Of a stretch of 32,384 bases of DNA, positions 8,367-17,067 are shown one piece after another. The stretch covers positions 1 through 32,384 of the forward strand of contig JAJZYP010000015.1 of NCBI GenBank assembly GCA_021798015.1, read 5' to 3'. Each line of letters opens with the position of its first letter. Positions within the stretch are counted from its first letter, which is position 1. The translations under genes were made by a program, and so were the position numbers. This DNA comes from a bacterium (GTDB lineage Bacteria > SZUA-79 > Acidulodesulfobacterales > Acidulodesulfobacteraceae). The notes beneath the pieces were generated by a model, which saw only the letters and a program-made list of their open reading frames with translations, did not search any database and had not been told where the DNA came from.

Positions 8367-9497
8367 ATGTCATTATTCATAAAAGATGTTATTGATAAAT
8401 TGGAGAGTTTAATCCCGTTAAGTCTTCAAGAAGAATGGGATAACTCAGGATACCAAATAAAATTAACCGACGAACCTCTTTCGGGAGTCGTAACATCTTT
8501 AGACCTTACGGATAAATGCGTAAACCTTGCGGTTAAGAAAGGTTTTAATCTCATTTTAATTCATCACCCCCTTTTTTTCTACCCGTTACATTTAGTAGAT
8601 TTAGATTCTAAAGATGGAAAGGTCTTTGATCTTCTTGTTAAAAACAGAATCTGCGTTTATTCGATGCATACGAATTTTGATTCTTCGCAATATTCGATGA
8701 ATCATTATATTGCAAATAAACTTGGCGTTAAAAAAACCTCACCATTAAAATCTCATAAAAGAAAATTATACAAACTTTCGGTTTTTATTCCAAAGGGGTA
8801 TGTAAAGCAGGTAAGAGACGCTCTTTTCACTTATGCAAACCCAAAAATTGGAAACTATGAAAATTGTTCTTTTGAAACCAGAGGAAACGGCTCGTTTAAA
8901 CCACTTTCAGGGGCAAATCCGTTTATCGGCGATAGGGAAAAGACCTCTTTTGTCTCTGAATCTAAACTTGAGGTCATAATCGAAGAAAGAGCCATAAGCA
9001 AGACGTTGGATGCATTAAAAAAAGTTCACCCTTACGAAGAAGTCGCTTTTGATTTATATCCTTTATATGACTTTGGGGGCAGCTTTTCGGATGGCATCGG
9101 AGCTGTGGGAAATTTAGAGCCAAAACTTAATCTTGAAAATCTTTTAAATAAAATCGACAATCTATTTACTCCTTTGTTTATGCACTATTGTGGAAAGTTA
9201 AACAGGATGATAAAAAAAATTGCCGTTGTTTCGGGAAGCGGCTTTTCGTTTATAGATGAAGCAATTAAAAATAATTGCGATGTTTTAATATCTTCTGAAT
9301 TAACGCATAGCAAAGCTATTAAAGCAAATAAAAGCGGTATATGTTTGGTGGAGCTTTCGCATTTCGATATGGAAAAGCATTTTACTTTGCTTGCTAAGGA
9401 TATATTGATAAAAGAATTTAGTATTCCGGTAATAGAAAATAATAATGAAAATAATCCGTTTTTTAACTATAAAAACTATAAAGGAGGGGAGATTTGA
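8367..9497 (+). CDS. DUF34/NIF3-family dinuclear metal protein (YbgI/YqfO-like)
   Basis: 376 aa with the NIF3 fold. The start VIDKLESLIPLSLQEEWDNSGYQI and the metal-site motif LILIHHPLFFYPL (about residues 63-75) are typical. MHTNFDSS and, near the C-terminus, SSELTHSKAIKANKSG and LSHFDMEKH supply further ligands. The length and the central segment with KVHPYEEVAFDLYPL show the three-domain form with an inserted PII/CutA-like domain, as in Bacillus YqfO. Often annotated as GTP cyclohydrolase I type 2, but the true function of the family is unsettled. The ATG lies 7 nt after the tRNA CCA end, leaving no room for a Shine-Dalgarno after tRNA processing. The stop overlaps the next gene. Confidence 0.93.
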   Translation: MSLFIKDVIDKLESLIPLSLQEEWDNSGYQIKLTDEPLSGVVTSLDLTDKCVNLAVKKGFNLILIHHPLFFYPLHLVDLDSKDGKVFDLLVKNRICVYSMHTNFDSSQYSMNHYIANKLGVKKTSPLKSHKRKLYKLSVFIPKGYVKQVRDALFTYANPKIGNYENCSFETRGNGSFKPLSGANPFIGDREKTSFVSESKLEVIIEERAISKTLDALKKVHPYEEVAFDLYPLYDFGGSFSDGIGAVGNLEPKLNLENLLNKIDNLFTPLFMHYCGKLNRMIKKIAVVSGSGFSFIDEAIKNNCDVLISSELTHSKAIKANKSGICLVELSHFDMEKHFTLLAKDILIKEFSIPVIENNNENNPFFNYKNYKGGEI

Positions 9498-10225
9498 ACC
9501 AGCAAATTTCATTTTTAATCGAGATTCAAAATATCGATATGGATTTATTAAAATATGAAGAGGCGGCAAAAGAGATATTAAAAGATATCAAAGAAACAGA
9601 AGATGCTATCAATATAAAAGAAGAAAGACGTGAAGAACTAAAGGAAGAATTATTAGATCTGAGCAAAAAAATCGATATGGAAGAACTTAACATAAAATCA
9701 TATGATGGACGAATAGCTAAAATGAAAGATACTCAAAAACTTATTCAAACTAATAAGGAATACAATGCGATGCAAAAATCCATAAAAGATAACGAATCCT
9801 TAAAAAAGAAATCTGAGGATGATATGCTATTATATTTAACTAATAAAGACGAACTAAATAATAAAATATCGCAGGTGCAAAAAGAGGTTGTTCAATTAAC
9901 TAATAGTCTGTCGGAAAAAAGGGATATATATAAGAGAAACAAACAGAAGTTCGATGCGGCAAAAAAAGATTTTAATAGCAAGAAAGACCTGCTTGTAAGT
10001 AGGGTAAAAAGAGAATATTATACAGTATATGAAACGATAAAAAGAAACAAGAAATTACCCGCTATAACCTCCGTAACGCAATCCGGCGCATGTACCGGGT
10101 GCTATAGAATGCTTCCCCCTCAACAGTTTAATGAGCTTTTATCGGAAACATTATTTATGCAATGTCCAATTTGTTCGAGAATACTTTACGTGGAGCAAAA
10201 TAATTTGGAAAAAACGGAAAAATAA
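9494..10225 (+). CDS. Coiled-coil protein with C-terminal C4 zinc ribbon (zf-RING_7 / CT398-like)
   Basis: 243 aa. Roughly residues 5-175 are charged heptad-rich sequence forming a long coiled-coil hairpin, with a conserved RIAKMKDTQKLIQTNKEYNAMQ turn. The C-terminus is a four-cysteine zinc ribbon, GACTGCYRMLPPQQ and MQCPICSRILY. The family is widespread next to NIF3-like genes in deltaproteobacteria and Chlamydia; its role is not established. Translation starts at TTG 9494, overlapping the NIF3 stop in TTGA, with a strong AGGAGGGG site at 9482-9489. This suggests translational coupling of the pair. Confidence 0.88.
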   Translation: MNQQISFLIEIQNIDMDLLKYEEAAKEILKDIKETEDAINIKEERREELKEELLDLSKKIDMEELNIKSYDGRIAKMKDTQKLIQTNKEYNAMQKSIKDNESLKKKSEDDMLLYLTNKDELNNKISQVQKEVVQLTNSLSEKRDIYKRNKQKFDAAKKDFNSKKDLLVSRVKREYYTVYETIKRNKKLPAITSVTQSGACTGCYRMLPPQQFNELLSETLFMQCPICSRILYVEQNNLEKTEK

Positions 10226-10275
10226 TTTCATATATAAATATATGTAAGTGTGTTGCGGGGGAAGAGAGTAATTTT

Positions 10276-10758
10276 ATGGCTATCAATATAAATGTGCATA
10301 TAGACGGAGCCTCAAGGAATAACCCCGGTAATGCCGGGGCGGGAATCCTTATAAAAGACAAGGCGGGAGTTGTGTTAGCGGAGTTAAAGGAATATCTGGG
10401 AATTGCCACCAATAATGAAGCTGAATATAAAGCCTTAATAATTGCTTTAAACTATTTAAGTAAAATGACTGTAAGCGGTAATATCGATACAATAACCTTC
10501 TTTTCCGATTCGCAATTGCTGACGAAGCAAATGAACGGGGAATACGCGGTTAAAAGCCCTAACATATTACCGCTTTATCTTGAAGCAAAAAAAATATTAA
10601 AAAGTATCCAATTTACTGCGGGTTCAGCTCACTTCAATTGCTCTTTTACATATATTCCAAGGGAGCGCAATAAACAGGCAGATAAATTGGCAAATCTGGC
10701 AATAGACGAGGCGTTAGCTCAGCGAAACATTAATCCAAAAACCCATCTTAAAGCTTAA
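10276..10758 (+). CDS. Ribonuclease HI-family protein
   Basis: 160-aa RNase H fold protein that would cleave RNA in RNA-DNA hybrids. The opening VHIDGASRNNPGNAGAG has the first catalytic Asp (residue 10). The Glu lies in TNNEAEYKALI, the second Asp in FFSDSQLLTKQ, and the fourth acidic residue in RERNKQADKLANLA. The sequence resembles the RnhA-like stand-alone proteins common in deltaproteobacteria and archaea more than E. coli RnhA, because the basic handle helix is absent. A GGGGAAGAGAG purine run precedes the ATG. It lies 50 nt after the zinc-ribbon gene and is the last protein gene before rnpB. Confidence 0.9.
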   Translation: MAININVHIDGASRNNPGNAGAGILIKDKAGVVLAELKEYLGIATNNEAEYKALIIALNYLSKMTVSGNIDTITFFSDSQLLTKQMNGEYAVKSPNILPLYLEAKKILKSIQFTAGSAHFNCSFTYIPRERNKQADKLANLAIDEALAQRNINPKTHLKA

Positions 10759-10765
10759 GAAAAAA

Positions 10766-10794
10766 TTGTAAATTGTTAAATAAACTGTTAGAAT
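10766..10794 (+). promoter_or_regulatory. Promoter of rnpB
   Basis: -35 TTGTAA (10766-10771), a 17-bp spacer, an extended TG at 10786-10787 and -10 TAGAAT (10789-10794). The G at 10801, first base of the P1 helix of RNase P RNA, falls exactly at the expected transcription start, 7 nt downstream. Confidence 0.75.
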
Positions 10795-10800
10795 ATAAAA

Positions 10801-11154
10801 GTAAGTCGCAAGCAAAAACAGTTAGTCGCGAAAGCCTTTTTGTAATAAGGTTTTTGAGGAAAGTCCGGGCTCCACAGAGCATAACGCCGCCTTATGTCGG
10901 TAAAGGTAACTTTAAGGAAAGCGCAACAGAAAATATACCGCTATAATAAATTTATTATTATAGCAAGGGTGAAATGGTGAGGTAAGAGCTCACTTAGACA
11001 TTATGTAAATATTGTCTATGGCAAGCCCCGTTAGGAGCAAGAACAAATAGGAAAACTCTAAGGCTGCTCGTCTTTAATGGTTTTCGGGTTGTTCGCACTA
11101 TAGAGAAATGACTAATTTATACAGAACCCGGCTTATGGGTTTGCTTGCGATTAC
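10801..11154 (+). ncRNA. rnpB: RNase P RNA (bacterial type A)
   Basis: The catalytic RNA of RNase P, which matures tRNA 5' ends. The universal blocks are present: GAGGAAAGTCCGGGCTCC (10856-10873, one strand of P4), ACAGAAAATATACCGC (from 10926), GGTGAAATGGTGAGGTAAGAG (from 10968) and ACAGAACCCGGCTTAT (11121-11136, the other P4 strand). The ends are set by P1: GTAAGTCGCAAGC at 10801 pairs with GCTTGCGATTAC ending at 11154, twelve pairs with one bulged G. An AT-rich hairpin (CTATAATAA with TTATTATAG) forms the P12 region. No terminator follows; lepA begins 31 nt later. Confidence 0.95.
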
Positions 11155-11185
11155 ATATATTAACTATACTATATTAACTACATTA

Positions 11186-12991
11186 GTGGAAATCAAAAAC
11201 ATAAGGAATTTTTCTATTATAGCCCATATAGACCATGGGAAATCAACCCTTGCAGACAGATTTTTGGATTTTACCGGAGCAATAACCGAAAGGGAAAAGG
11301 TTTCCCAGTTTCTTGATAATATGGAGCTTGAACGTGAAAGAGGAATCACCATAAAAGCTCAAACCGTTAGATTAAGTTATAATTATAATGGCGTTAATTA
11401 TGCTCTTAATCTAATCGATACCCCGGGGCATGTGGATTTTTCTTACGAGGTTTCAAAATCGTTAGCCGCTTGCGAAGGCGCTCTTCTCGTTGTTGACGCC
11501 ACTCAGGGTGTCGAGGCCCAGACGCTTGCCAATGTTTATATCGCTTCTGATATGAATTTGGCTGTCATTCCTGTCATAAATAAGATAGATTTACCAAGCG
11601 CAGACCCCGAAAAGACAAAAAAAGAGATAGAGGAAGTTGTCGGTCTTGAAGCTGGTGATGCTATTTTGGCAAGCGCCAAAGAAGGCATAGGGATAAAGGA
11701 TATACTTGAGGCTATCATAAATAAAATTCCTTCGCCGAAAGGAGATCCATCTGCTCCCCTCAAGGCTTTAATTTTTGATTCATGGTTTGATGCATATCAG
11801 GGTGTTGTTGCGCTTGTTAGAATATTTGACGGAAAAGCGGTTCCAGGAGATAACATACTTCTAATGAGTTCAGGCGCTTTTTACGAGGTTCAAAAAGTCG
11901 GCGTTTATAGTCCTCGCATGAAAGAACTAAATTGTTTAAGCGCCGGTGATGTCGGTTTTATTATCGCAAATATAAAAGATGCGGGTAGATTTAAAATTGG
12001 GGATACAATTACCTTAAAGGAAAATCCAACCAAAAATCCGCTTCCCGGTTTTAAAGAGCCAAAGCCAATGGTATTTGCGGGGATTTATCCGATAGATGCA
12101 AACGATTATCCGGAGCTTAAAGATTCTATTGAAAAACTTAAGCTCAACGATCCTTCATTTTCTTATGAGCCTGAAAGTTCTCTTGCCTTAGGATTTGGAT
12201 TTAGATGCGGCTTTTTGGGACTTTTACATATGGAAATAATAGTCGAAAGATTAGAAAGGGAATATAATCTTAATCTAATATCGACATCCCCCACCGTTCT
12301 TTATAATATCGTTACAAAAACAGGAGAAGTGAAGCAGGCGCTTAATCCTATGAAATTCCCGCCGTCAAAGGAAATTCCTATGCAGGAGGTGGACTATATC
12401 GAAGAGCCGTTTATTAGAGCAAATATTTATGTTCCTTCGGAATTTTTAGGAAAGATAATAAACCTTTGCGTCGAAAAAAGGGGACAGCAGGTTGAGCTTA
12501 AATATATTACTAAAAACAGGGTTCAACTCGTCTATGATTTGCCGCTATCCGAAATAGTCCTTGATTTTTACGATCAGCTTAAATCATTCTCGAAAGGCTA
12601 TGCATCTTTTGATTACGAACTTAGCGGATACAGGGCTTCCGATATGATAAAACTTGAGATTATTGTTAATAAAGAGCCTGTTGATGCGCTTTCCGTTATT
12701 GTTCACAAGGATAAGGCTTATACCCGCGGAAGAAATATTGTGGAAAAGCTTAGAACCCTAATACCGAGGCAATTATTCGAAGTCGTTCTTCAGGCTCAAA
12801 TAGGGTCTAAGATTATAGCAAGAGAGGAAATCAAGGCATTAAGAAAGAATGTTCTTGCAAAGTGTTATGGCGGCGATATTACAAGGAAAAGAAAACTTTT
12901 AGAAAAACAAAAAGAAGGTAAAAAGAAGATGAAAAACATCGGTTCAGTAGAAATTCCTCAAGAGGCGTTTCTTTCGGTGCTTAAGGTTTGA
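11186..12991 (+). CDS. lepA: Elongation factor 4 (LepA), ribosome back-translocating GTPase
   Basis: With the GTG start the protein is 601 aa, matching the family's usual length near 600, and begins [20 protein letters not shown] as in other LepA proteins. The GTPase motifs are AHIDHGKST (13-21), DTPGH (about 78-82) and NKID (about 132-135). Elongation-factor domains II, III and V follow, and the LepA-specific C-terminal domain ends [27 protein letters not shown]. The frame extends upstream to an ATG at 11108, but that start would lie within RNase P RNA and adds residues foreign to the family. There is no Shine-Dalgarno, and no separate promoter was seen, so it may be read from the rnpB promoter. 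Confidence 0.96.
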   Translation: MEIKNIRNFSIIAHIDHGKSTLADRFLDFTGAITEREKVSQFLDNMELERERGITIKAQTVRLSYNYNGVNYALNLIDTPGHVDFSYEVSKSLAACEGALLVVDATQGVEAQTLANVYIASDMNLAVIPVINKIDLPSADPEKTKKEIEEVVGLEAGDAILASAKEGIGIKDILEAIINKIPSPKGDPSAPLKALIFDSWFDAYQGVVALVRIFDGKAVPGDNILLMSSGAFYEVQKVGVYSPRMKELNCLSAGDVGFIIANIKDAGRFKIGDTITLKENPTKNPLPGFKEPKPMVFAGIYPIDANDYPELKDSIEKLKLNDPSFSYEPESSLALGFGFRCGFLGLLHMEIIVERLEREYNLNLISTSPTVLYNIVTKTGEVKQALNPMKFPPSKEIPMQEVDYIEEPFIRANIYVPSEFLGKIINLCVEKRGQQVELKYITKNRVQLVYDLPLSEIVLDFYDQLKSFSKGYASFDYELSGYRASDMIKLEIIVNKEPVDALSVIVHKDKAYTRGRNIVEKLRTLIPRQLFEVVLQAQIGSKIIAREEIKALRKNVLAKCYGGDITRKRKLLEKQKEGKKKMKNIGSVEIPQEAFLSVLKV

Positions 12992-12997
12992 ATAAAT

Positions 12998-14599
12998 CTA
13001 CTTTTGTTTTGATTTTGCCTTATTATTTCTCACAAACATTGCGCATATTGCCCCAAATATACAAAGATAACCCAAGATAACGTAAACATCTCCGTAGGCG
13101 CCGATTAGAGAAAATTCATTAATTAAATAATCAAAGATCTTAAGAGGGCTAGACGGATGGCCGATCGCCTTAATGACAGAATTGCCGTTTTTCATTATGT
13201 CTTCGCGCAGAATATTCATTATATTATTAAATCCGTAAGAGTTATAATTAATATCTCTTGCATATTGGTTTAAATGATAAACCTGTCTCACCGCAAGTTC
13301 TTGACCCGACCATGCTATTCCAAACGATGCCCCAATCTGGAATAAAACATTATACAGCGCCGATGCATCAGGTATCTGTTCAAACTTAGCCGAGTTAATA
13401 ACAGCCATCATAACCGGCGCATTTATAAGACCTACGCCTAATCCTCTAAAAAATTGATTATAAACAATAAAGGGAATCGATGTTTGCAGTGAAATATTTC
13501 CCAATTGAAAATTTGCAAAGGCAAAAATCAGCATTCCTGCCACAAGTAAATATTTTGGGCCGTATTTATCCGCAATTTTCCCCGCAACAGGCGATATGGC
13601 CGCGACAGCAATGGCAAACGGCGCCATTAGATATCCTGCATGCATTGCATTATAGTTAAGTATATCCTCGATAAATATAGGCAATAAAAATAGTGTGCTA
13701 AAAATACCCGCAGCCCTTATCATACTGACAAGATTACCCGTTAAAAAATTATTGTTTTTAAATAAAGAATAGTCCATTAAATACTTTTTGGAAAAAATTT
13801 CAACGATGAGAAATAGAATTAAAGAAATTGCGCAAATTAATTCATATAGTCTAATTATAGGCGAATCCCATTCCAATGTTTGTCCCTCGTTTAGAACATA
13901 TAATAAGGTTCCAAGGCATATTGCAATCAGTATAAAACCTATATAGTCAAATTTTTTTGCAAACGGCTTTAACGGTATATCCTTATCAAGCAATAGAAAT
14001 GAAGCTAAAAGCAAAATTATTCCGATAGGAACGTTAAAATAAAATATCATCCTCCAATCCACATAATCTACAAAATAGCCGCCGATGATAGGTCCTAAAG
14101 CTGGGGCCACCATTATTCCGATAGTCCATATCCCCATCGCAGTTCCTCTTTCATGCGCTTTAAAATATTTTGCTATTAAGCTAACGGATATCGGTATAAG
14201 TCCGGCTCCGCCCACAGCCTGAATTATTCTGAATATTATCAGTATCCTATAAGACGGAGCAAACCCGCAAAAGGCTGAACCTATTACAAAAAAGATGATT
14301 GAGATTATAAAAGGTATTTTTAACCCGTATTTCCTGCTTAAATAACTTGTAATAAGTATGATGACGGAGTATGTTATCGTATAGGCGATTATAACCCAAT
14401 CGATTGTTATAACATTTACTCCAAAATGGGACATCATCTTCGGGAGCGCAACTATGACAATATTTATATCTAATATTGCCATAAAGGAGGCGGTAACGGA
14501 TATCACAAGTATAAACCATTTGAAAAGTCTGTGTTCATTAATTTTAGCTTTATTTGATGATGTTTTTATCGGACTTGTTGCGGAGTTCCTGCTTTCCAT
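12998..14599 (-). CDS. MFS transporter, DHA2 (EmrB/QacA-like) 14-TM drug:H+ antiporter
   Basis: 533 aa with about 14 hydrophobic helices. The first helix has FMAILDINIVIVALP, the DHA2 motif D1 region. SYLSRKYGLKIPFI is the loop 2-3 motif, and VAPALGPIIGGYFVDYVDWRMIFYFNVPIG contains the antiporter motif C in helix 5. These exporters use the proton gradient to expel drugs, dyes or other toxic compounds. The usual EmrA-type membrane-fusion partner is not adjacent, so substrate and partner are unknown. The gene converges with lepA across only 6 nt and diverges from lepB. Confidence 0.93.
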   Translation of the reverse strand: MESRNSATSPIKTSSNKAKINEHRLFKWFILVISVTASFMAILDINIVIVALPKMMSHFGVNVITIDWVIIAYTITYSVIILITSYLSRKYGLKIPFIISIIFFVIGSAFCGFAPSYRILIIFRIIQAVGGAGLIPISVSLIAKYFKAHERGTAMGIWTIGIMVAPALGPIIGGYFVDYVDWRMIFYFNVPIGIILLLASFLLLDKDIPLKPFAKKFDYIGFILIAICLGTLLYVLNEGQTLEWDSPIIRLYELICAISLILFLIVEIFSKKYLMDYSLFKNNNFLTGNLVSMIRAAGIFSTLFLLPIFIEDILNYNAMHAGYLMAPFAIAVAAISPVAGKIADKYGPKYLLVAGMLIFAFANFQLGNISLQTSIPFIVYNQFFRGLGVGLINAPVMMAVINSAKFEQIPDASALYNVLFQIGASFGIAWSGQELAVRQVYHLNQYARDINYNSYGFNNIMNILREDIMKNGNSVIKAIGHPSSPLKIFDYLINEFSLIGAYGDVYVILGYLCIFGAICAMFVRNNKAKSKQK

Positions 14600-14712
14600 T
14601 TTGTGGTTTATATTTATATTATATATTAATGTATTAATAAAATTAATTTTGGAGTTTTTAAATTTTAAAGCTATATTATTTGTTATAGGTTTTTATGGTT
14701 GTATTACTTGGA

Positions 14713-14741
14713 ATTATAACATATATATATAAATATATAAA
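14713..14741 (-). promoter_or_regulatory. Possible promoter of the DHA2 exporter
   Basis: Read on the minus strand: TTTATA (14736-14741), a 17-bp spacer, TGT and a perfect TATAAT (14713-14718). It would give a leader of about 100 nt. The 265-bp gap between the divergent exporter and lepB is otherwise AT-rich with no other gene. Confidence 0.4.
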
Positions 14742-14770
14742 TGCGTTTTTAAGGATTTGGTTTAATTTTA

Positions 14771-14799
14771 TAGACTTCAAACAAAAAAATTGATATAAT
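14771..14799 (+). promoter_or_regulatory. Promoter of lepB-pyr operon
   Basis: -35 TAGACT (4 of 6), a 17-bp spacer, extended TGA (14791-14793) and a perfect -10 TATAAT (14794-14799). The start should fall near 14806, leaving a leader of about 65 nt before lepB. No attenuator hairpin or poly-T terminator is visible in that leader. Confidence 0.65.
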
Positions 14800-14870
14800 T
14801 AAAAACCATGAACCAACCTGTCTTATTATTTTATTAAATTAAATAAACTTATTTATTATCTTTATTGTTT

Positions 14871-15536
14871 ATGAGTAAACATACTTTATGGGACTATTTT
14901 AAGGCAATTGTTATAGCGATAATTATCGCCCTTTTCTTTAGAGCATTTGTGGTGCAAGCATTTAAAATACCCTCAGGTTCGATGGAGCCGGATCTTATAC
15001 CGGGAGACCATATATTGGTCAACAAGTTTATATACGGCGTCCGCATTCCCTTCACAAAGGCCGTTATCCCCGTATCTCATCCTCAGACAGGGCAGGTCAT
15101 AGTTTTTAAATTTCCTTATGCAAAAAAATACAATTTACATCCGGGTATAGATTTTATAAAAAGGGTGGTTGGAACACCTGGAGATAAAATTCAGATTATT
15201 AATAACAGAGTTTATATAAATAATCATCTTTATTATTGTAAATATGCCAGATGGACATCAAAAAAGATTTTGCCCGCTTACGATTCCCCAAGGGATAACT
15301 ATGGGCCGATAACCGTTCCTAAAAATGATCTTTTTGTTATGGGAGATAATAGGGATAACAGCTTAGATTCAAGGTATTGGGGTTTTGTGCCGTATAAGGA
15401 TATAATAGGGCAGGCATTTATGATTTATTTTTCATGGAATCCCAAAAATCATTTCGATATTTATTATAAAAGGTTTTTTAAGATGATTCCTGATTGCTCT
15501 TTTAGATATGGAGAAGGTAAAATGACAAATGGTTAG
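14871..15536 (+). CDS. lepB: Signal peptidase I
   Basis: 221 aa; cleaves signal peptides of exported proteins at the outer face of the inner membrane. One N-terminal transmembrane segment (about residues 10-31, IVIAIIIALFFRAFVVQAF) leads into IPSGSMEPDLIPGD with nucleophile Ser37. The general base is Lys97 in FIKRVVGTPGD. Box E is GDNRDNSLDSRYWGFVP. The ATG at 14871 gives the standard start; a TTG two codons earlier in the same frame is less likely. The last 8 nt overlap pyrR, tying export and pyrimidine genes into one transcript. Confidence 0.95.
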   Translation: MSKHTLWDYFKAIVIAIIIALFFRAFVVQAFKIPSGSMEPDLIPGDHILVNKFIYGVRIPFTKAVIPVSHPQTGQVIVFKFPYAKKYNLHPGIDFIKRVVGTPGDKIQIINNRVYINNHLYYCKYARWTSKKILPAYDSPRDNYGPITVPKNDLFVMGDNRDNSLDSRYWGFVPYKDIIGQAFMIYFSWNPKNHFDIYYKRFFKMIPDCSFRYGEGKMTNG

Positions 15537-16122
15537 TTCGGGTGATTTTAAAAAATTGGACAAAATCTTACTTTTTGACAATTTGGCAACAAATAATATT
15601 CTAAATGATTTTATAGACTCTGTTTTAAAAGCAATTGAAACGCAAGTTCGACGGAGCTCAAAGCAACAGGGTTCAACTTCAGGTTTTAATAACACTATTA
15701 TAATAGGCATAAAGGAAGGAGGGGTTCCCTTAGCCGACTTAATAAGACAAAGTATTAAAAGCCGCTTTAAAATAGATTGTGAAATAGGTTATATCGATAT
15801 GACGCTTTATAGAGATGACCCGTTTTCTATAAAAAAACCTATCAAATCAACTGAATTGCCGTTTAATATAGAGAATAAAGATGTAATTCTGGTTGACGAT
15901 GTTATAAGCAGCGGAAGAACGGTCAGGGCGGCAATAGATGAGATTTTTGATTTCGGAAGACCTAAGAGTATTAGACTTGCCGTTTTTATTGATAAAGGCG
16001 GAAGGGAGCTGCCGATATGTCCGAACTTTATCGGAAAAAAAATTAAGGCAGGCAAAGATGGGATGATTCATGTCGATATTTTAAGCAAAGAAAAACGTGT
16101 CGATAAAATTATTAAAAAGTAA
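15529..16122 (+). CDS. pyrR: Bifunctional pyr operon regulator / uracil phosphoribosyltransferase PyrR
   Basis: 197-aa type I phosphoribosyltransferase. The PRPP-binding loop VILVDDVISSGRTVRAA lies at about residues 118-134. The PyrR-type sequences GIKEGGVPLADLI, GYIDMTLYRDD and FIDKGGRELPICPNFIGKKI separate it from plain UPRTs. In Gram-positives PyrR binds pyr mRNA leaders; here no such leader structure is visible, so RNA binding is unproven. It is about 15-20 residues longer than usual. Part of the excess sits around residues 37-50 (TQVRRSSKQQGSTSG), encoded by GC-rich DNA resembling the dnaG repeat. GGAGAAGG upstream is its ribosome site. It heads pyrB-pyrC-carA-carB. Confidence 0.93.
   Translation: MVSSGDFKKLDKILLFDNLATNNILNDFIDSVLKAIETQVRRSSKQQGSTSGFNNTIIIGIKEGGVPLADLIRQSIKSRFKIDCEIGYIDMTLYRDDPFSIKKPIKSTELPFNIENKDVILVDDVISSGRTVRAAIDEIFDFGRPKSIRLAVFIDKGGRELPICPNFIGKKIKAGKDGMIHVDILSKEKRVDKIIKK
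15640..15654 (+). repeat. GC-rich repeat-like stretch inside pyrR
   Basis: ACGCAAGTTCGACGG matches 13 of 15 bases of the dnaG repeat unit at 4332-4346 and is followed by the palindrome GAGCTC. It encodes residues in a region that looks inserted relative to typical PyrR. Chance similarity cannot be excluded. Confidence 0.4.
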
Positions 16123-16136
16123 TATTTTATTTTTCA

Positions 16137-17063
16137 ATGGGCGAAGGTAAAAAAGACCTCATTTCGATTAACGACCTTACTAAATCCGATATCTATTACT
16201 TTATAGAAACCGCAAAGGAATTTAAAAAAATATCATTAAAGGATATAAAGAAGGTTCCGACTTTAAGGGGGAAAACCGTCGTAAATCTTTTTTATGAACC
16301 TTCCACAAGAACGAGGTCATCTTTTGAAATTGCTCAAAAAAGGTTAAGCGCAGATTCGTTAAACATTAGTATTCCACAAAGTTCGGTTACCAAAGGAGAA
16401 AGTTTAAAGGACACTATATTAAATTTAGAATCTATGAAACCTGATGCTTTTGTTATAAGGCATCATGAATCGGGGGCGCCTTATTTTATATCGAAAATAA
16501 CAAAAGCGTCAACTATAAATGCAGGTGACGGGATAAATGAACATCCAACGCAATGCCTTTTGGATATTATGACTATAATGGAAGAAAAAAAAGATATTGC
16601 TTCTCTTAAAGTGGCAATTATCGGAGACATTTATCATTCAAGGGTTGCAAGGTCTGATATTTATGGATTATCTAAACTTGGAGCCGAGATTTATTTATAC
16701 GGTCCATATTCACTGTTACCGCAATTTCAATATTCACAAAATGTAAAAATTGCAAGTAGTATGGAAGAAGCGGTTAAAAATGCCGATGTTATAATAATGC
16801 TCAGGATTCAAAAGGAAAGGGCAAGCTATTATTTTATACCGTCTATAGAAGAATACAGGAATTTCTTTAAATTAACCCAAAATTTGCTATCTTTAGCTTC
16901 GAAAGATGTTATGGTGCTTCATCCCGGTCCCGTAAACCGTGATGTCGAAATAGCCGGCAGTATAATCAATGAAAATAAAACCCATATTTTAAAGCAGGTT
17001 GAAAACGGTGTGGCGGTGAGAATGGCCTGTCTTTATATTTTACTTGGCGTCCAAAAAAATTAA
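16137..17063 (+). CDS. pyrB: Aspartate carbamoyltransferase catalytic subunit
   Basis: 308 aa, the usual size; joins carbamoyl phosphate and aspartate, the committed step of pyrimidine synthesis. The carbamoyl-phosphate site FYEPSTRTRSSFE (about residues 54-66) is intact, with INAGDGINEHPTQCLLD and VLHPGPVNRDVEIA further on. No pyrI regulatory subunit gene is adjacent, so allosteric control of the E. coli type is not indicated. It follows pyrR by 14 nt. No Shine-Dalgarno precedes the ATG. Confidence 0.96.
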   Translation: MGEGKKDLISINDLTKSDIYYFIETAKEFKKISLKDIKKVPTLRGKTVVNLFYEPSTRTRSSFEIAQKRLSADSLNISIPQSSVTKGESLKDTILNLESMKPDAFVIRHHESGAPYFISKITKASTINAGDGINEHPTQCLLDIMTIMEEKKDIASLKVAIIGDIYHSRVARSDIYGLSKLGAEIYLYGPYSLLPQFQYSQNVKIASSMEEAVKNADVIIMLRIQKERASYYFIPSIEEYRNFFKLTQNLLSLASKDVMVLHPGPVNRDVEIAGSIINENKTHILKQVENGVAVRMACLYILLGVQKN

Positions 17064-17067
17064 AAAT

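Noticed and set aside
11108-11185. Upstream ATG extending lepA by 26 codons
   Set aside because: The extension would lie inside the conserved 3' part of RNase P RNA and encodes residues unlike any LepA N-terminus. The GTG at 11186 gives the usual length and start.
14865-14870. TTG start of lepB two codons upstream
   Set aside because: There is no Shine-Dalgarno to favour it and the ATG at 14871 begins in the usual place for signal peptidase I.
14800-14870. PyrR-type attenuator in the lepB-pyr leader
   Set aside because: No terminator hairpin with a T-run and no clear PyrR-binding loop could be seen.
17044-17067. TTG start of pyrC overlapping pyrB
   Set aside because: It adds eight non-family residues; the ATG at 17068 gives the normal dihydroorotase N-terminus.
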